A stretch of 64,000 bases of DNA from Streptomyces sp. DH24. GTDB taxonomy: Bacteria > Actinomycetota > Actinomycetes > Streptomycetales > Streptomycetaceae. The notes beneath the pieces are model-generated. The model had not been told where the DNA came from, did no database searches, and worked only from the letters and a program-made list of their open reading frames with translations. Position numbers and translations under genes: made by a program. Below are positions 16,934 to 25,732 of the stretch, in pieces (positions within the stretch are counted from its first letter, which is position 1; the number at the start of each line of letters is the position of its first letter). The DNA lies in NCBI RefSeq assembly GCF_029813775.1, contig NZ_JARVKW010000020.1:62001-126000 (forward strand), in the 5' to 3' direction.

Positions 16934-19015
16934 GTGCGCAAGCTGCTGCCGTTGATCGGAACGCCGTCCGGTTCTCATCCCGGCGGCCGGTCCGCCATGA
17001 CCTGTCGTTTCCGGTGTGGTGACGCCTGCTTCCACGAGGTGCCCAACACCAGCGACAACGAATACGTCGGCGACGTCATCGCCGGCGCGCTCAGCCGCCG
17101 CTCCGTGATGCGCGCCGCCGCCGTCGTCACGGTCGCCGCCGCCGGTGCCGGTGCGGCCGGTGTCGCCGCCGCCCCGCAGGCGTCCGCCGCGCCCGCCGCG
17201 CCCGCCGACGCCCCCGCCACGTTCCGCGGCGAGCGCGGCGCTCGCGGCCTGCGCTTCTCGCCCGTCGCGCCGAACACCGCGGACGCCGTCACCGTGCCCG
17301 AGGGCTACGGCCAGAACGTCGTGATCCGCTGGGGCGAGCCGATCCTGCGCGGCGCGCCCGCCTTCGACCCGGAGAAGCAGACCGCGAAGGCGCAGGCCGG
17401 CCAGTTCGGCTACAACTGCGACTTCCTCGCGCTGCTGCCGCTGCGCGGCGAGCGCGACCGGCAGCTCCTCGTCGCGAACCACGAGTACACCGACGAGGTG
17501 CTCATGTTCCGCGGCTACGACGCCGCCAACCCGACCCGCGAGCAGGTCGAGATCGCCTGGGCCGCGCACGGCCTGTCCACCGTCGTCGTGGAGGAGGACC
17601 GGAAGACCGGCAGGCTGACGGCCGTTCCGCGGCACCCCCTCAACCGGCGCGTCACCGCCACCACCGAGTTCCGCGTGACGGGCCCGGCCGCCGGTTCCGA
17701 CCTGCTGAAGACCTCCGCCGACCCGACCGGCACCAAGGTGCTCGGCACCCTGAACAACTGCTCCGGCGGCACCACCCCGTGGGGCACCACGCTGCACGGC
17801 GAGGAGAACTTCAACCAGTACTTCGCCAACAGCGGCCGCGCCACCGACAAGCGCTACGGCATCGGCACCGGCCCGACCGAGCGCAAGTGGGAGCGGTTCG
17901 ACAAGCGCTTCGACGTGGCGCAGGAGCCGAACGAGGTGCACCGCTTCGGCTACGTCGTCGAGTTCGACCCGTACGACCCGACGTCCACGCCCCGCAAGCA
18001 CACCGCTCTCGGCCGCTTCAAGCACGAGGCCGCGACCGTGCGGCTCACCGACGACGGCCGTCCGGTGGTGTACTCGGGCGACGACGAGCGGTTCGACTAC
18101 TTCTACAAGTTCGTCAGCAGCAAGCGGATGCGCAAGGGCAGCTCGCGTGCCGTGCGCGAGCACAACCTGTCGCTGCTGGACGAGGGCACGCTCTACGTCG
18201 CCAAGCTGACCGGCGACTCCCCGGCCACCGACATCGACGGCTCGGGCAAGCTCCCGGCGGACGGCGAGTTCGACGGCAGCGGCGAGTGGATCCCGCTGGC
18301 CACCGCGACCGCCGACGGCGCCGTCTCGCACGTCGAGGGCATGTCCGCCGACGAGGTGTTCGTCTTCACGCGGATCGCCGGCGACAAGGTGGGCGCCACG
18401 AAGATGGACCGCCCCGAGGACATCGAACCCAGCCCGGTCACCGGCAAGGTCTACGTCGCCCTCACCAACAACACCAACCGCGGCAAGTCCGGTTACGCGG
18501 GCGCCGACGAGGCCAACCCGCGCAACAGCAACAAGCACGGCCACGTCCTGGAGCTCACCGAGCGCTGGAACCGCGCCGACGCCACCCGGTTCGCCTGGTC
18601 GCTGTTCCTGGTGGCCGGCGACCCGGCCGACCCGGCGACCTACTTCGCGGGCTTCCCGAAGGACAAGGTCAGCCCGATCTCCTGCCCGGACAACGTGGCC
18701 TTCGACCCGTACGGCAACCTGTGGATCTCCACCGACGGTGCCCAGCTCGGCTCGCACGACGGCCTGTTCGGCGTCGCCACGCACGGTCCGCGGCGCGGTG
18801 AGCTGAAGCAGTTCCTGACCGTGCCGGCCGGTGCCGAGACCTGCGGCCCGATCATCCAGGACCGCCGTGTCCTGGTCGCCGTGCAGCACCCGGGCGAGAT
18901 CGACGGCGCGTCCGTCGAGGAGCCCAAGAGCACCTGGCCCGACGGTCCGGGCACGTACGTCCGCCCGTCGGTCGTCGCCGTGTGGCGCGCCGACGGCGAC
19001 GACATCGGCGTCTGA
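16934..19015 (+). CDS. PhoX-family (DUF839) alkaline phosphatase, Tat-exported
   Basis: 693 aa from the GTG at 16934, chosen because AGGGGAG lies six bases upstream. Residues 20-60 carry the family's conserved TCRFRCGDACFHEVPN element and a twin-arginine motif SRRSVMRAAA (RR at 55-56), followed by an Ala-rich hydrophobic stretch with cleavage near ASAAPAAP (about 84-90). The remainder is a DUF839 beta-propeller with acidic metal ligands. PhoX enzymes are Ca/Fe-dependent phosphomonoesterases that are folded in the cytoplasm and exported by Tat to release phosphate outside the cell. The PHO box upstream fits this role. It converges on snpR with only 28 bp between stop codons. Confidence 0.9.
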   Translation: MRKLLPLIGTPSGSHPGGRSAMTCRFRCGDACFHEVPNTSDNEYVGDVIAGALSRRSVMRAAAVVTVAAAGAGAAGVAAAPQASAAPAAPADAPATFRGERGARGLRFSPVAPNTADAVTVPEGYGQNVVIRWGEPILRGAPAFDPEKQTAKAQAGQFGYNCDFLALLPLRGERDRQLLVANHEYTDEVLMFRGYDAANPTREQVEIAWAAHGLSTVVVEEDRKTGRLTAVPRHPLNRRVTATTEFRVTGPAAGSDLLKTSADPTGTKVLGTLNNCSGGTTPWGTTLHGEENFNQYFANSGRATDKRYGIGTGPTERKWERFDKRFDVAQEPNEVHRFGYVVEFDPYDPTSTPRKHTALGRFKHEAATVRLTDDGRPVVYSGDDERFDYFYKFVSSKRMRKGSSRAVREHNLSLLDEGTLYVAKLTGDSPATDIDGSGKLPADGEFDGSGEWIPLATATADGAVSHVEGMSADEVFVFTRIAGDKVGATKMDRPEDIEPSPVTGKVYVALTNNTNRGKSGYAGADEANPRNSNKHGHVLELTERWNRADATRFAWSLFLVAGDPADPATYFAGFPKDKVSPISCPDNVAFDPYGNLWISTDGAQLGSHDGLFGVATHGPRRGELKQFLTVPAGAETCGPIIQDRRVLVAVQHPGEIDGASVEEPKSTWPDGPGTYVRPSVVAVWRADGDDIGV

Positions 19016-19043
19016 TCCCGCCGGGGGCGACCTGAGGGAGTGG

Positions 19044-19985
19044 TTACGGGAGGGCTGGGACGGGTGGCCGGGTGCCGCCGTGTTCCAGCCATTCCCGGTA
19101 CGCCGGTGCCTGCCGCGCCGCCTCCCAGTACGCCTCCTCCAGCGCGGGCCGCACGCCGTCCAGTTCCGTCTCCGTACGGGCCGCGAGCAGCAGCCGTACG
19201 CCGAGCGGGTCGCCGTGCAGGCGGCGTACGGCCATGTCGGCGCGTGGCTGGCAGGTGGGCTGGCACACGGTGACGACCTCGCCGGTCGCGACGAGCGCCG
19301 ACGCCGTGTGGTAGTCGCCGGACAGCACGGGCGGGCTGACGCCCGCGGCGCGGAACATCCGCTGCACGGCGTCCCATTCGCCGTCGACGCTCGGGTCGAT
19401 CATCCAGCGGTCGGTGGCCAGATCCCGCACGTCCACCACGGGCTTCGCGGTCGCCGGATGGTCGGCGGGCAGCGACACGAACTGCGGCTCGCGTTCGACG
19501 AGGACGCGCACCCGCAGCTCCGGGGGCACCCGCAGCGGGCAGCCCTCGACCTCGTGCACGAAGGCGACGTCGAGCTGTCCGTCGGCGACCATCCGCAGCA
19601 GCGTGTTCGCGGAGACGTCCATGTGCAGCGAGGGCTCCTGGCCGTGACCGCGCAGCCTGCGCAGCCAGCCGGCCAGCGCCTTGCTGGCGGTCGAGCCGAC
19701 GCGCAGCCCGGGGCCGCCCGCGGCGGCGGCCCGTGCCTCGGCCACCAGGGACCGCAGCTCGGTCACCAGGGGCCTGGCGCGGCTCAGCACCAGCCGGCCG
19801 AGATCCGTCGGGCGGCAGCCGGCGCGGGTGCGCAGGAACAGGGGACCACCGAGCTCCTGCTCGATGCGGCGCAGCTGCGTGCTCAACGACGGTTGTGCCA
19901 CGCCCAGTTGGCGGGCGGCGCGGTGCAGACTGCCGGTGTCGGCGATGGCGCACAGCGCCCGCAGGTGCCTCACCTCGAGCTCCAT
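19044..19985 (-). CDS. snpR: LysR-type regulator of the snapalysin gene
   Basis: 313 aa from MELEVRHLRALCAIADTGSL at 19985; a longer in-frame start is possible but lacks family support. N-terminal winged HTH (about 1-62: LHRAARQLGVAQPSLSTQLR), then a LysR effector-binding domain (about 90-290). It is divergent from a snapalysin gene, the arrangement known from S. lividans/S. coelicolor snpR-snpA (mprR-mprA), where the LysR protein activates the protease. A T-N11-A dyad lies between the two genes. The effector is not known. Confidence 0.88.
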   Translation of the reverse strand: MELEVRHLRALCAIADTGSLHRAARQLGVAQPSLSTQLRRIEQELGGPLFLRTRAGCRPTDLGRLVLSRARPLVTELRSLVAEARAAAAGGPGLRVGSTASKALAGWLRRLRGHGQEPSLHMDVSANTLLRMVADGQLDVAFVHEVEGCPLRVPPELRVRVLVEREPQFVSLPADHPATAKPVVDVRDLATDRWMIDPSVDGEWDAVQRMFRAAGVSPPVLSGDYHTASALVATGEVVTVCQPTCQPRADMAVRRLHGDPLGVRLLLAARTETELDGVRPALEEAYWEAARQAPAYREWLEHGGTRPPVPALP

Positions 19986-20073
19986 GGCGTCGGAGCGTAA
20001 GGGGGAACTCCGCGTCGCACCAGACGCACAAATCCCTGCCGACAGCGGCCAATCGGTCGATCGTGGGACCGGT

Positions 20074-20090
20074 GATAGGGCCGCGCTATC
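20074..20090. promoter_or_regulatory. LysR-type operator between snpR and snpA
   Basis: GATAGGGCCGCGCTATC is a near-perfect palindrome, GATAG-N7-CTATC, with the T-N11-A spacing typical of LysR boxes. It lies 79 bp before snpA and 89 bp before snpR. Confidence 0.7.
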
Positions 20091-20168
20091 GCCGTTTGCC
20101 ATCATCACAGCCGCCGCACGGGCATCGAGACTCGGCGTGACGACTCACCCCCCACCAAGGAGTCCTCG

Positions 20169-20831
20169 ATGCGCATGCGCATGTCCACGTCCCTGTCCGT
20201 CCGCACGGCGGCGGTCACTCTCGGCCTCGCGGCCCTCGGCGCCGGCGCGGCGGTCCCCGCGTCGGCAGCCCCCGCCCACCTCGGGTACACCGGCACGTCC
20301 GCGGAGGCCGCGGCCAACGAGGCGTTCTTCCAGGCGGTGCTGGAGTCGGTCGCCGAGAAGCGTGCCGCGAACCCCAGGAGCACCGCGGCCGTCACCGTCG
20401 TCTACGACGCCTCCCGCGCGCCCTCCTTCAGCGCCCAGATATCCCGCAGCACCCAGATCTGGAACAGCTCGGTGTCCAACGTGAAGCTCCAGGCGGGCAC
20501 GTCGGGCGCCGACTTCAGCTACCGCGAGGGCAACGACCCGCGCGGCTCGTACGCCTCGACCGACGGTCACGGCAGGGGCTACATCTTCCTGGACTACGCG
20601 CAGAACCAGCAGTACGACTCCACCCGCGTCACCGCCCACGAGACCGGCCACGTCCTCGGTCTGCCGGACCACTACGCGGGCCCGTGCAGCGAGCTGATGT
20701 CGGGCGGCGGCCCCGGCCCGTCCTGCACGAACGCGATCCCGAACGCCGCCGAGCGGTCCCGCGTGGACCAGCTGTGGGCGAACGGCTTCGCCGCGGCGCT
20801 CGACAAGGCGCTGCAGAAGAGCGCCCGGTAA
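20169..20831 (+). CDS. snpA: Snapalysin, secreted small zinc metalloprotease (M7)
   Basis: 220 aa from the first of three closely spaced in-frame ATGs (20169), with AAGGAG upstream. A Sec signal peptide spans about residues 1-37 (MRMRMSTSLSVRTAAVTLGL, then cleavage after ASAAP). A short propeptide is followed by the catalytic domain with the zincin motif HETGHVLGLPD (H157, E158, H161, D167), which is the Asp-type third ligand characteristic of snapalysins. It is an extracellular endopeptidase with aromatic P1' preference in the characterised family members. It is controlled by the adjacent snpR and followed by a terminator hairpin. Confidence 0.93.
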   Translation: MRMRMSTSLSVRTAAVTLGLAALGAGAAVPASAAPAHLGYTGTSAEAAANEAFFQAVLESVAEKRAANPRSTAAVTVVYDASRAPSFSAQISRSTQIWNSSVSNVKLQAGTSGADFSYREGNDPRGSYASTDGHGRGYIFLDYAQNQQYDSTRVTAHETGHVLGLPDHYAGPCSELMSGGGPGPSCTNAIPNAAERSRVDQLWANGFAAALDKALQKSAR

Positions 20832-20855
20832 CGCGGCCCGCGTTCCCCGCCCACG

Positions 20856-20885
20856 ACAGCGGCGTCCCCGGCGGGGCGCCGCTGT
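20856..20885 (+). terminator. Terminator after snpA
   Basis: ACAGCGGCG pairs with CGCCGCTGT, with an inner CCCC/GGGG helix; it starts 24 bases past the stop. Confidence 0.8.
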
Positions 20886-20999
20886 CCGCGTGGTCGCCCC
20901 CGGCGGTGCGGCGTGAGGTCCGGCCCGGTGCCGAGGGCGCGTGATCCTCGGCGGTGTCGGCCACGACCCACCCGCCCCCGGGCCCTCGGCTCCCCCGTG

Positions 21000-21971
21000 T
21001 CAAGGGCGGGCGGCGCGCGGCGACGGCCGCGGGGGTGTGCGGCGGCGGCCGTATCGCCCGGTCAGCCACGATGCCGCCGCCACCGCCAGGCCCAGCGCGA
21101 CCAGCAGCCACGACGCCGTGCGCAGGGTCGTCGTGAGGGCGTCGTAGACCGCTGCGGCCGCCGGGCGGTGCGGTTCGTCGGGGAGGCCGGCGACCGTGAG
21201 GCGGCGGCCGATCGCGACGGCGAGGGCGAGCAGGGCGCCGCCGAGGGCCGTGCCGAGGCCGGTGGCGGTGACCGCGCGGCGGCGGCACGTGGCGACGGCG
21301 ATCCCGGCGAGGGCGAAGACGACCGCACCGAGCGGCAGCCAGAACGCGGCGACGTCCAGCACGTGGTATCCCTTCCGCAGCCGGTCCGCCTCGTCGGCCG
21401 GCAGCACGGCGACCGCGGTGTGCTCGACCGGGATGCGGTGCGCCAACGGCATGTGATCGGCGGTCAGTTGCGCTTTGACGCGGGCGGTGACGGGCGCCAG
21501 GTCGACGGTGACGGCACCGTCGGCGTGGTCGTCGCGCAGGGCGCGCAGCACGGCGTCGTGCACGGTCCGGTTCGCGGCGTCCCACGCCGTGCGGTAGGTC
21601 TCGGTGCCGGTGAAGGAGCGCACCGCGTCGTGCACGAAGGGGCCGACGACGCCGCGCGCCCGGCCGACGTCGGCCTCGGCGAGGATGCCGTCCCCGACGG
21701 TGTCCGCGACCGCGTCGCGCACGTCCGGGTCGGAGGCCAGCGGCGCCATCGCGGCGACGTACCGCCCGGTGTCGGCCAGCCCGTACGCCGCCCAGGCCGC
21801 GAGCGCGCCGAACGGCACGAGCAGGCAGGCGAGCGCGATCAGGGCGGCCGACAGGGCGTTCCGGACACGCGGGCCGCCCGGGAGGCGGGGGCGACGGGGA
21901 AGGGGGCGCACCCCTTCAGGCAAGGCCCCGGCGGCGGGCGCGGCGACCGGGAGGCGTGCAGATGGGCGCAT
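21000..21971 (-). CDS. Multi-pass membrane protein of unknown function
   Basis: Up to 323 aa from an ATG at 21971; a GTG at about codon 37 (VRNALSAALIALACLLVPFG) is an alternative start and would put the first helix at the N-terminus. Predicted helices lie at about 40-62, 205-225, 235-258 and 287-305. Between helix 1 and helix 2 is a ~140-residue soluble, probably extracytoplasmic domain (TGRYVAAMAPLASDPDVRDA...). The C-terminal tail is Arg/Pro-rich and likely cytoplasmic. No enzymatic motif is visible. It is divergent from the SH3 protein gene. Confidence 0.7.
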   Translation of the reverse strand: MRPSARLPVAAPAAGALPEGVRPLPRRPRLPGGPRVRNALSAALIALACLLVPFGALAAWAAYGLADTGRYVAAMAPLASDPDVRDAVADTVGDGILAEADVGRARGVVGPFVHDAVRSFTGTETYRTAWDAANRTVHDAVLRALRDDHADGAVTVDLAPVTARVKAQLTADHMPLAHRIPVEHTAVAVLPADEADRLRKGYHVLDVAAFWLPLGAVVFALAGIAVATCRRRAVTATGLGTALGGALLALAVAIGRRLTVAGLPDEPHRPAAAAVYDALTTTLRTASWLLVALGLAVAAASWLTGRYGRRRTPPRPSPRAARP

Positions 21972-22089
21972 GGGTGGGGCCGAACGGGGGGATGCGGCAC
22001 CACACCCGCCGCCAACTGGGGTTTCGTGTCCTCCGGTGGAGGCCTCGCCCGAACGGGTGTTACCTGGTTCCGGGGAGAAGGAGGCCGAT

Positions 22090-22524
22090 ATGCGCACCCT
22101 TGCGGCTCTGCGGACCCTGGCCGTGGCCCTGCTCGCCGGCGGCACCTTCGCCGCGACCGCGGCGGGCACGTCGGCGGCAGCGACGGCGTCGCCGTCGTAC
22201 GCCGGCGGACACGGCCGCGGCGACGGCCCGGTCTGGGGCACCGTCGTCTCCCGTACCGCGCTCAACGTGCGGACGGCGCCCACCACTCACGCACCCGTCG
22301 TGGACCGGCTCCCGCCGGGCAGTCAGGACCGTGTGGAGTGCACGGTCCGCGGTCAGCGGGTGAACGGCAACCCGTACTGGTACTGGCTCGTCGGAGCCCG
22401 GGCCTGGGCGAGCGCCGAGTTCGTCGACAGCCACGGCCGGTGGGTGCCCGCCTGCGCGGACCCGTGCCCCGAGTGGAAGGACGGCTCCTGGCTCAACTGG
22501 GACGACCCGTTCGGCAGTTCCTGA
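22090..22524 (+). CDS. Secreted SH3-like domain protein
   Basis: 144 aa from the ATG at 22090, behind GGGAGAAGGAGG. Residues 1-32 form a Sec signal peptide (MRTLAALRTLAVALLAGGTF, then AATAAGTSAAA). Residues 50-125 match the bacterial SH3 (SH3b) pattern: GTVVSRTALNVRTAPTTHAP, then VVDRLPPGSQDRVECTVRGQ and an aromatic stretch YWYWLVGARAWASAEFV. Such domains bind peptidoglycan or other wall components. No catalytic partner domain is present. It ends at a long hairpin shared with the convergent membrane protein gene. Confidence 0.85.
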   Translation: MRTLAALRTLAVALLAGGTFAATAAGTSAAATASPSYAGGHGRGDGPVWGTVVSRTALNVRTAPTTHAPVVDRLPPGSQDRVECTVRGQRVNGNPYWYWLVGARAWASAEFVDSHGRWVPACADPCPEWKDGSWLNWDDPFGSS

Positions 22525-22549
22525 CCGGACGGCACAGAACCCCGGAGGA

Positions 22550-22586
22550 ACCGCGGGCCCCGGCAGCACCGGCCGGGGCCCGCGGT
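22550..22586. terminator. Bidirectional terminator
   Basis: Perfect 14-bp stem ACCGCGGGCCCCGG with its complement, loop of nine bases, between two convergent stops (22524 and 22601). Confidence 0.88.
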
Positions 22587-22600
22587 CCGTCGGCGGGGTG

Positions 22601-23050
22601 TCAGCCCACGCGGTGGCCCTCCGCGTCCTCGCGCGTGTAGTAGCGGTAGAACGCCACCGCGAAGACGCCCGCCGCGACGGCCAGTGCCAGGACGGTCGAC
22701 CGCAGGACGGTCGAGCCGGTCTGGCTGATCAGGAACCCGACGGCGGCGCCGGCGAAGCCCGCCCAGAGCAGCGCGTGCGGTTCGCGCCTCAGGCGCTGCG
22801 CGAGGGCGCGCACGGCGACGTACAGGGCCATGAACACGAGCGCCGTCACGAAGCCGAACAGCAGGTTCCAGCCGGTGACGGGTCCGCCGCCGCGCCGGTT
22901 GGCCGCGGCCCAGTAGCCGTAGACGAGTCCGAGCACCAGGGGCAGCGCCCACTTCGCGGCCGTGTGGACCCGGGCGCCGAAGACGTCGGTCGAAGCGGTC
23001 GTGCCGCCCTTCCTGCTGGTCCCGCGTGACGCGGGAGCGGCGTGAACCAT
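22601..23050 (-). CDS. Small four-helix membrane protein
   Basis: 149 aa from MVHAAPASRGTSRKGGTTAS at 23050, with GAGAGAGAGGAG upstream on its strand. Four hydrophobic helices are visible: WALPLVLGLVYGYWAAA, NLLFGFVTALVFMALYVAVR, LLWAGFAGAAVGFLIS and VLALAVAAGVFAVAFYRYY. The N-terminus is basic and probably cytoplasmic. No recognised family motif. Its start is 126 bp from the divergent phosphatase gene, so the two could share regulatory sequence. Confidence 0.75.
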   Translation of the reverse strand: MVHAAPASRGTSRKGGTTASTDVFGARVHTAAKWALPLVLGLVYGYWAAANRRGGGPVTGWNLLFGFVTALVFMALYVAVRALAQRLRREPHALLWAGFAGAAVGFLISQTGSTVLRSTVLALAVAAGVFAVAFYRYYTREDAEGHRVG

Positions 23051-23176
23051 GAGCGCACTCCTCTCTCTCCGCCCCCGCCTACCAGCGGACACCGGGCGAA
23101 GTCCGCGGGCAAGTCGGCGGCCGGGACCGGCCCGGGAGGGGATGCGGGAGGTGTCGGCGCGTGTTTCGCTGGGGCC

Positions 23177-24385
23177 GTGAGCGACGGCGGCGGCCAGGGC
23201 CTGCGCGACCGGTACCCGCGGGCCGGGCGCCGGGACACCGTGCAACGGCAGTCGCTGCTCAGGGTGCGCGGCCGCAGCGTGGCGTGGGTGCCGCCGCTGC
23301 TGCTGCTCGTGCTGATCATCGCCGTCGACGGCAACACGCCCGGCAGCTTCCGGATCATCACCTGGATCGTGCTGGTGCCCGGCATCGCCGCCGCGATCTG
23401 CCGGGTGTGGACGACGGCCGGGTTCGCGCTGCTGGCGGTGGCGAGCTACCTCGTGGCGGACGGCGCCTGGCCGGGCCAGTACCAGGCCGGAGCGGCCGAC
23501 TTCGTCCTCGTCACGATCGGCGGCGTCCTCGCCACGCTGGCCTGCGCGGTCCGGCTGCGCGGCGAGCGGCGCATGATCCACATGCGGGACATCGCCGACA
23601 CCACCCGCCGTACCGTGCTGCGCCCGCTGCCGCCGGGCTGGGGCGGTCTGGAGCACGCGGCGGTCTACCTCGCCGCGGACACCGACGCCCGCGTCGGCGG
23701 CGACTTCTACGACATCCAGCCGGGCCCGCACGGCACGCGCGTCCTCGTCGGCGACGTGCAGGGCAAGGGACTGGGCGCGGTGGAGGCGGCCGCCGCGCTG
23801 CTCGGCACGTTCCGGGAAGCCGGGTACCACGAGCCGAGCATCGCGACGGTCGCCGAGCGCCTGGAGACCCGTATGCAGCGGCACCGGCAGCACAGCAAGG
23901 CCCTCGGCCGGCGCGACGGGGAGCGGTTCGCCACGGCCGTGCTGCTCGGCTTCCCGGTGGACGACACCGACGTGGTGGAGGCCGTCGTGTTCGGCCACGA
24001 ACCCCCACTCGCGGTCGGCGCCGGCGGCGTGCGGTCCCTGCCGGGCTGCGACGCGCTGCCGCTCGGTCTCACCGAACTCGCCCCGGCCGTGCCGCCCGTG
24101 CACCGGGTGACCGTCGCCCAGGACGAGACGCTGCTGCTGTTCACCGACGGGGTGACCGAGGCCCGCGACCGCGACGACGTCTTCTACCCGCTCCATGAGG
24201 AGGTGGCGCGGGCCGTCGCCGCCGATCCCCGGGTGGCCGACCCGCACCGTCTGGTGGCGCTGGTCCGCGACGGCACGCTGCGGCACACCCGCGGCCACCT
24301 CGCCGACGACACCACGGTGTTCGCGGTGCGCAGGATGCCGGGAACGTCCGTGGACGGCCCCGAACGAGGACGTTTGCAGGCCTGA
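23177..24385 (+). CDS. Membrane-bound SpoIIE-type PP2C phosphatase
   Basis: 402 aa from the GTG at 23177. An ATG at 23042 in the same frame would overlap the divergent gene and add a Pro-rich tail, so it was not used. Four N-terminal helices (about 37-130: WVPPLLLLVLIIAV, IITWIVLVPGIAAAI, FALLAVASYLVA, LVTIGGVLATLAC) are followed by a SpoIIE phosphatase domain with GGDFYDIQ, VGDVQGKG and LLLFTDGVTEARD. Such proteins dephosphorylate anti-anti-sigma factors of the SpoIIAA/RsbV type and so release sigma factors. No input sensor domain other than the helices is evident. The downstream gene starts 65 bp later. Confidence 0.88.
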   Translation: MSDGGGQGLRDRYPRAGRRDTVQRQSLLRVRGRSVAWVPPLLLLVLIIAVDGNTPGSFRIITWIVLVPGIAAAICRVWTTAGFALLAVASYLVADGAWPGQYQAGAADFVLVTIGGVLATLACAVRLRGERRMIHMRDIADTTRRTVLRPLPPGWGGLEHAAVYLAADTDARVGGDFYDIQPGPHGTRVLVGDVQGKGLGAVEAAAALLGTFREAGYHEPSIATVAERLETRMQRHRQHSKALGRRDGERFATAVLLGFPVDDTDVVEAVVFGHEPPLAVGAGGVRSLPGCDALPLGLTELAPAVPPVHRVTVAQDETLLLFTDGVTEARDRDDVFYPLHEEVARAVAADPRVADPHRLVALVRDGTLRHTRGHLADDTTVFAVRRMPGTSVDGPERGRLQA

Positions 24386-24449
24386 GGCCCTCCTTCGCAG
24401 CCGCAGCGGTTACCGTGCTGCCGTACGTGATCGACCAGGGGGAGGGACG

Positions 24450-25511
24450 ATGCCCGGAACCGTGCTGCTGCTCGCGGCCTCGCCGGTGGGCCGGGGGCGG
24501 CTGGTGGACGCCGCGTCCGTGCTGCCCGTCCTCGCGGCCGTCCCGCCCGCCGTGCTGTCCGGCGCGGACACCGCGAACGTCGTCGAACTGGCCGATCCGC
24601 TGGAGCCGCAGGCCGTCCTGACCCGGTTGCGCGCCGCCGCCGCGGCACCCGGCCCGCTCACCGTGTACGTCACCGGGCAGCTGCAGCTGGACCGCCGGCA
24701 GCGGCTGCCCCATCTGGCGCTGGCCCGCACGACCGCGGCGACCGTCCGCTACACCGCGCTGCCCTGGCACTGGATCCGCGAGGAGCTGCGGCTGCGGCCG
24801 GCCGGCACGACGACGTTGCTGCTCGACCTGCACGCGGACGCCGAGAGCTGGGAGTGGCTGCGGGCGCATCCGCTGGACTGCGGCCGGAACAACGCGGTGT
24901 ACGGGCGCGTCGCCCCGCCCCCGGCCCGGCGCGCGGTGGCACAGCCCGCGTACATGAAGGCCCTGGCGACGATCCTGCGCAGCGGGTTCCGGCCGCCGCC
25001 GGACCAGTTGCACCAGCAGGCCCGCGCCCGCACGGCGCCCGAGAGCGCGGGCGCCGACCTGGTGCTGACCACCCCGGGCCCGGCCCCCGGCGACCCGCAC
25101 GCCGCGATCAGCGCCGCCGTGCGCGCCGGCCGGCACGGTGACGCCGACGCGCTCGCCGCCCGGCACGAGCAGACCGCCGTACAGGTGCACGGGCCCGGGT
25201 CCGAGGAGGCGCTGCACTGGGCCGAGGTGCGGGCGGACCTGGCGATGTTCGCCGGGGACGCGGCACGCAGTTGCCGTACCTGGATGGCGGTCGCGTCGGC
25301 GCGGCTGGCGGCGGGGCAGACGCCGGACGCGCCCGCCGTGGAGTCGGCCGTGGACCGGGCGCACCACCAGTGGGGGCAGGTCAAGGACGCGGCGGCGGCC
25401 CGGCGGCTGGGGCAGGAACTGGCGGGGTTGCGCGGCCGGGTGCCCGGTCGGCGCGAGGGCGCCCTGGACCATGTCCGGCGGCAGCTGAGCCAGCTCCAGA
25501 CGCAGGACTGA
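24450..25511 (+). CDS. Actinobacterial protein with possible degenerate caspase-like N-terminus and helical-repeat C-terminus
   Basis: 353 aa from the ATG at 24450, behind GGGGGAGGGACG. The N-terminal ~165 residues alternate strands and helices: TVLLLAASPVGRGRL, LTVYVTGQLQL, then TTTLLLDLHADAESWEWLRA. The second and third strands sit where caspase-like folds have vvYYSGHG and lllDaCHSG, but neither the catalytic His nor the Cys is there. Residues 215-345 are Ala-rich helices of TPR type (ISAAVRAGRHGDADALAARH, ALHWAEVRADLAMFAGDAAR). It might be an inactive adaptor of a conflict or signalling system. I do not recognise a named family, and the assignment is tentative. Confidence 0.5.
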   Translation: MPGTVLLLAASPVGRGRLVDAASVLPVLAAVPPAVLSGADTANVVELADPLEPQAVLTRLRAAAAAPGPLTVYVTGQLQLDRRQRLPHLALARTTAATVRYTALPWHWIREELRLRPAGTTTLLLDLHADAESWEWLRAHPLDCGRNNAVYGRVAPPPARRAVAQPAYMKALATILRSGFRPPPDQLHQQARARTAPESAGADLVLTTPGPAPGDPHAAISAAVRAGRHGDADALAARHEQTAVQVHGPGSEEALHWAEVRADLAMFAGDAARSCRTWMAVASARLAAGQTPDAPAVESAVDRAHHQWGQVKDAAAARRLGQELAGLRGRVPGRREGALDHVRRQLSQLQTQD

Positions 25512-25732
25512 CCGCGCGGAGGACGAGGCTCCGGCGGCATGCCCCCGGAAGGTGCCGCGGAGGTGCCGCGGAGGTGCAGCGGGCGATGCTTCCGGCGTGC
25601 GGGACGCGGGCGGAAGCGAGCGGCTGACGCGCCCTCTCACTCGTACGGCGGCGTTCACCGGGGTCCGGCCGCCGGACCGCTGGTATCCACGAGGGAGGGG
25701 GAAGCCGTCACCGACCGAAGGAAGGGCCGCCC

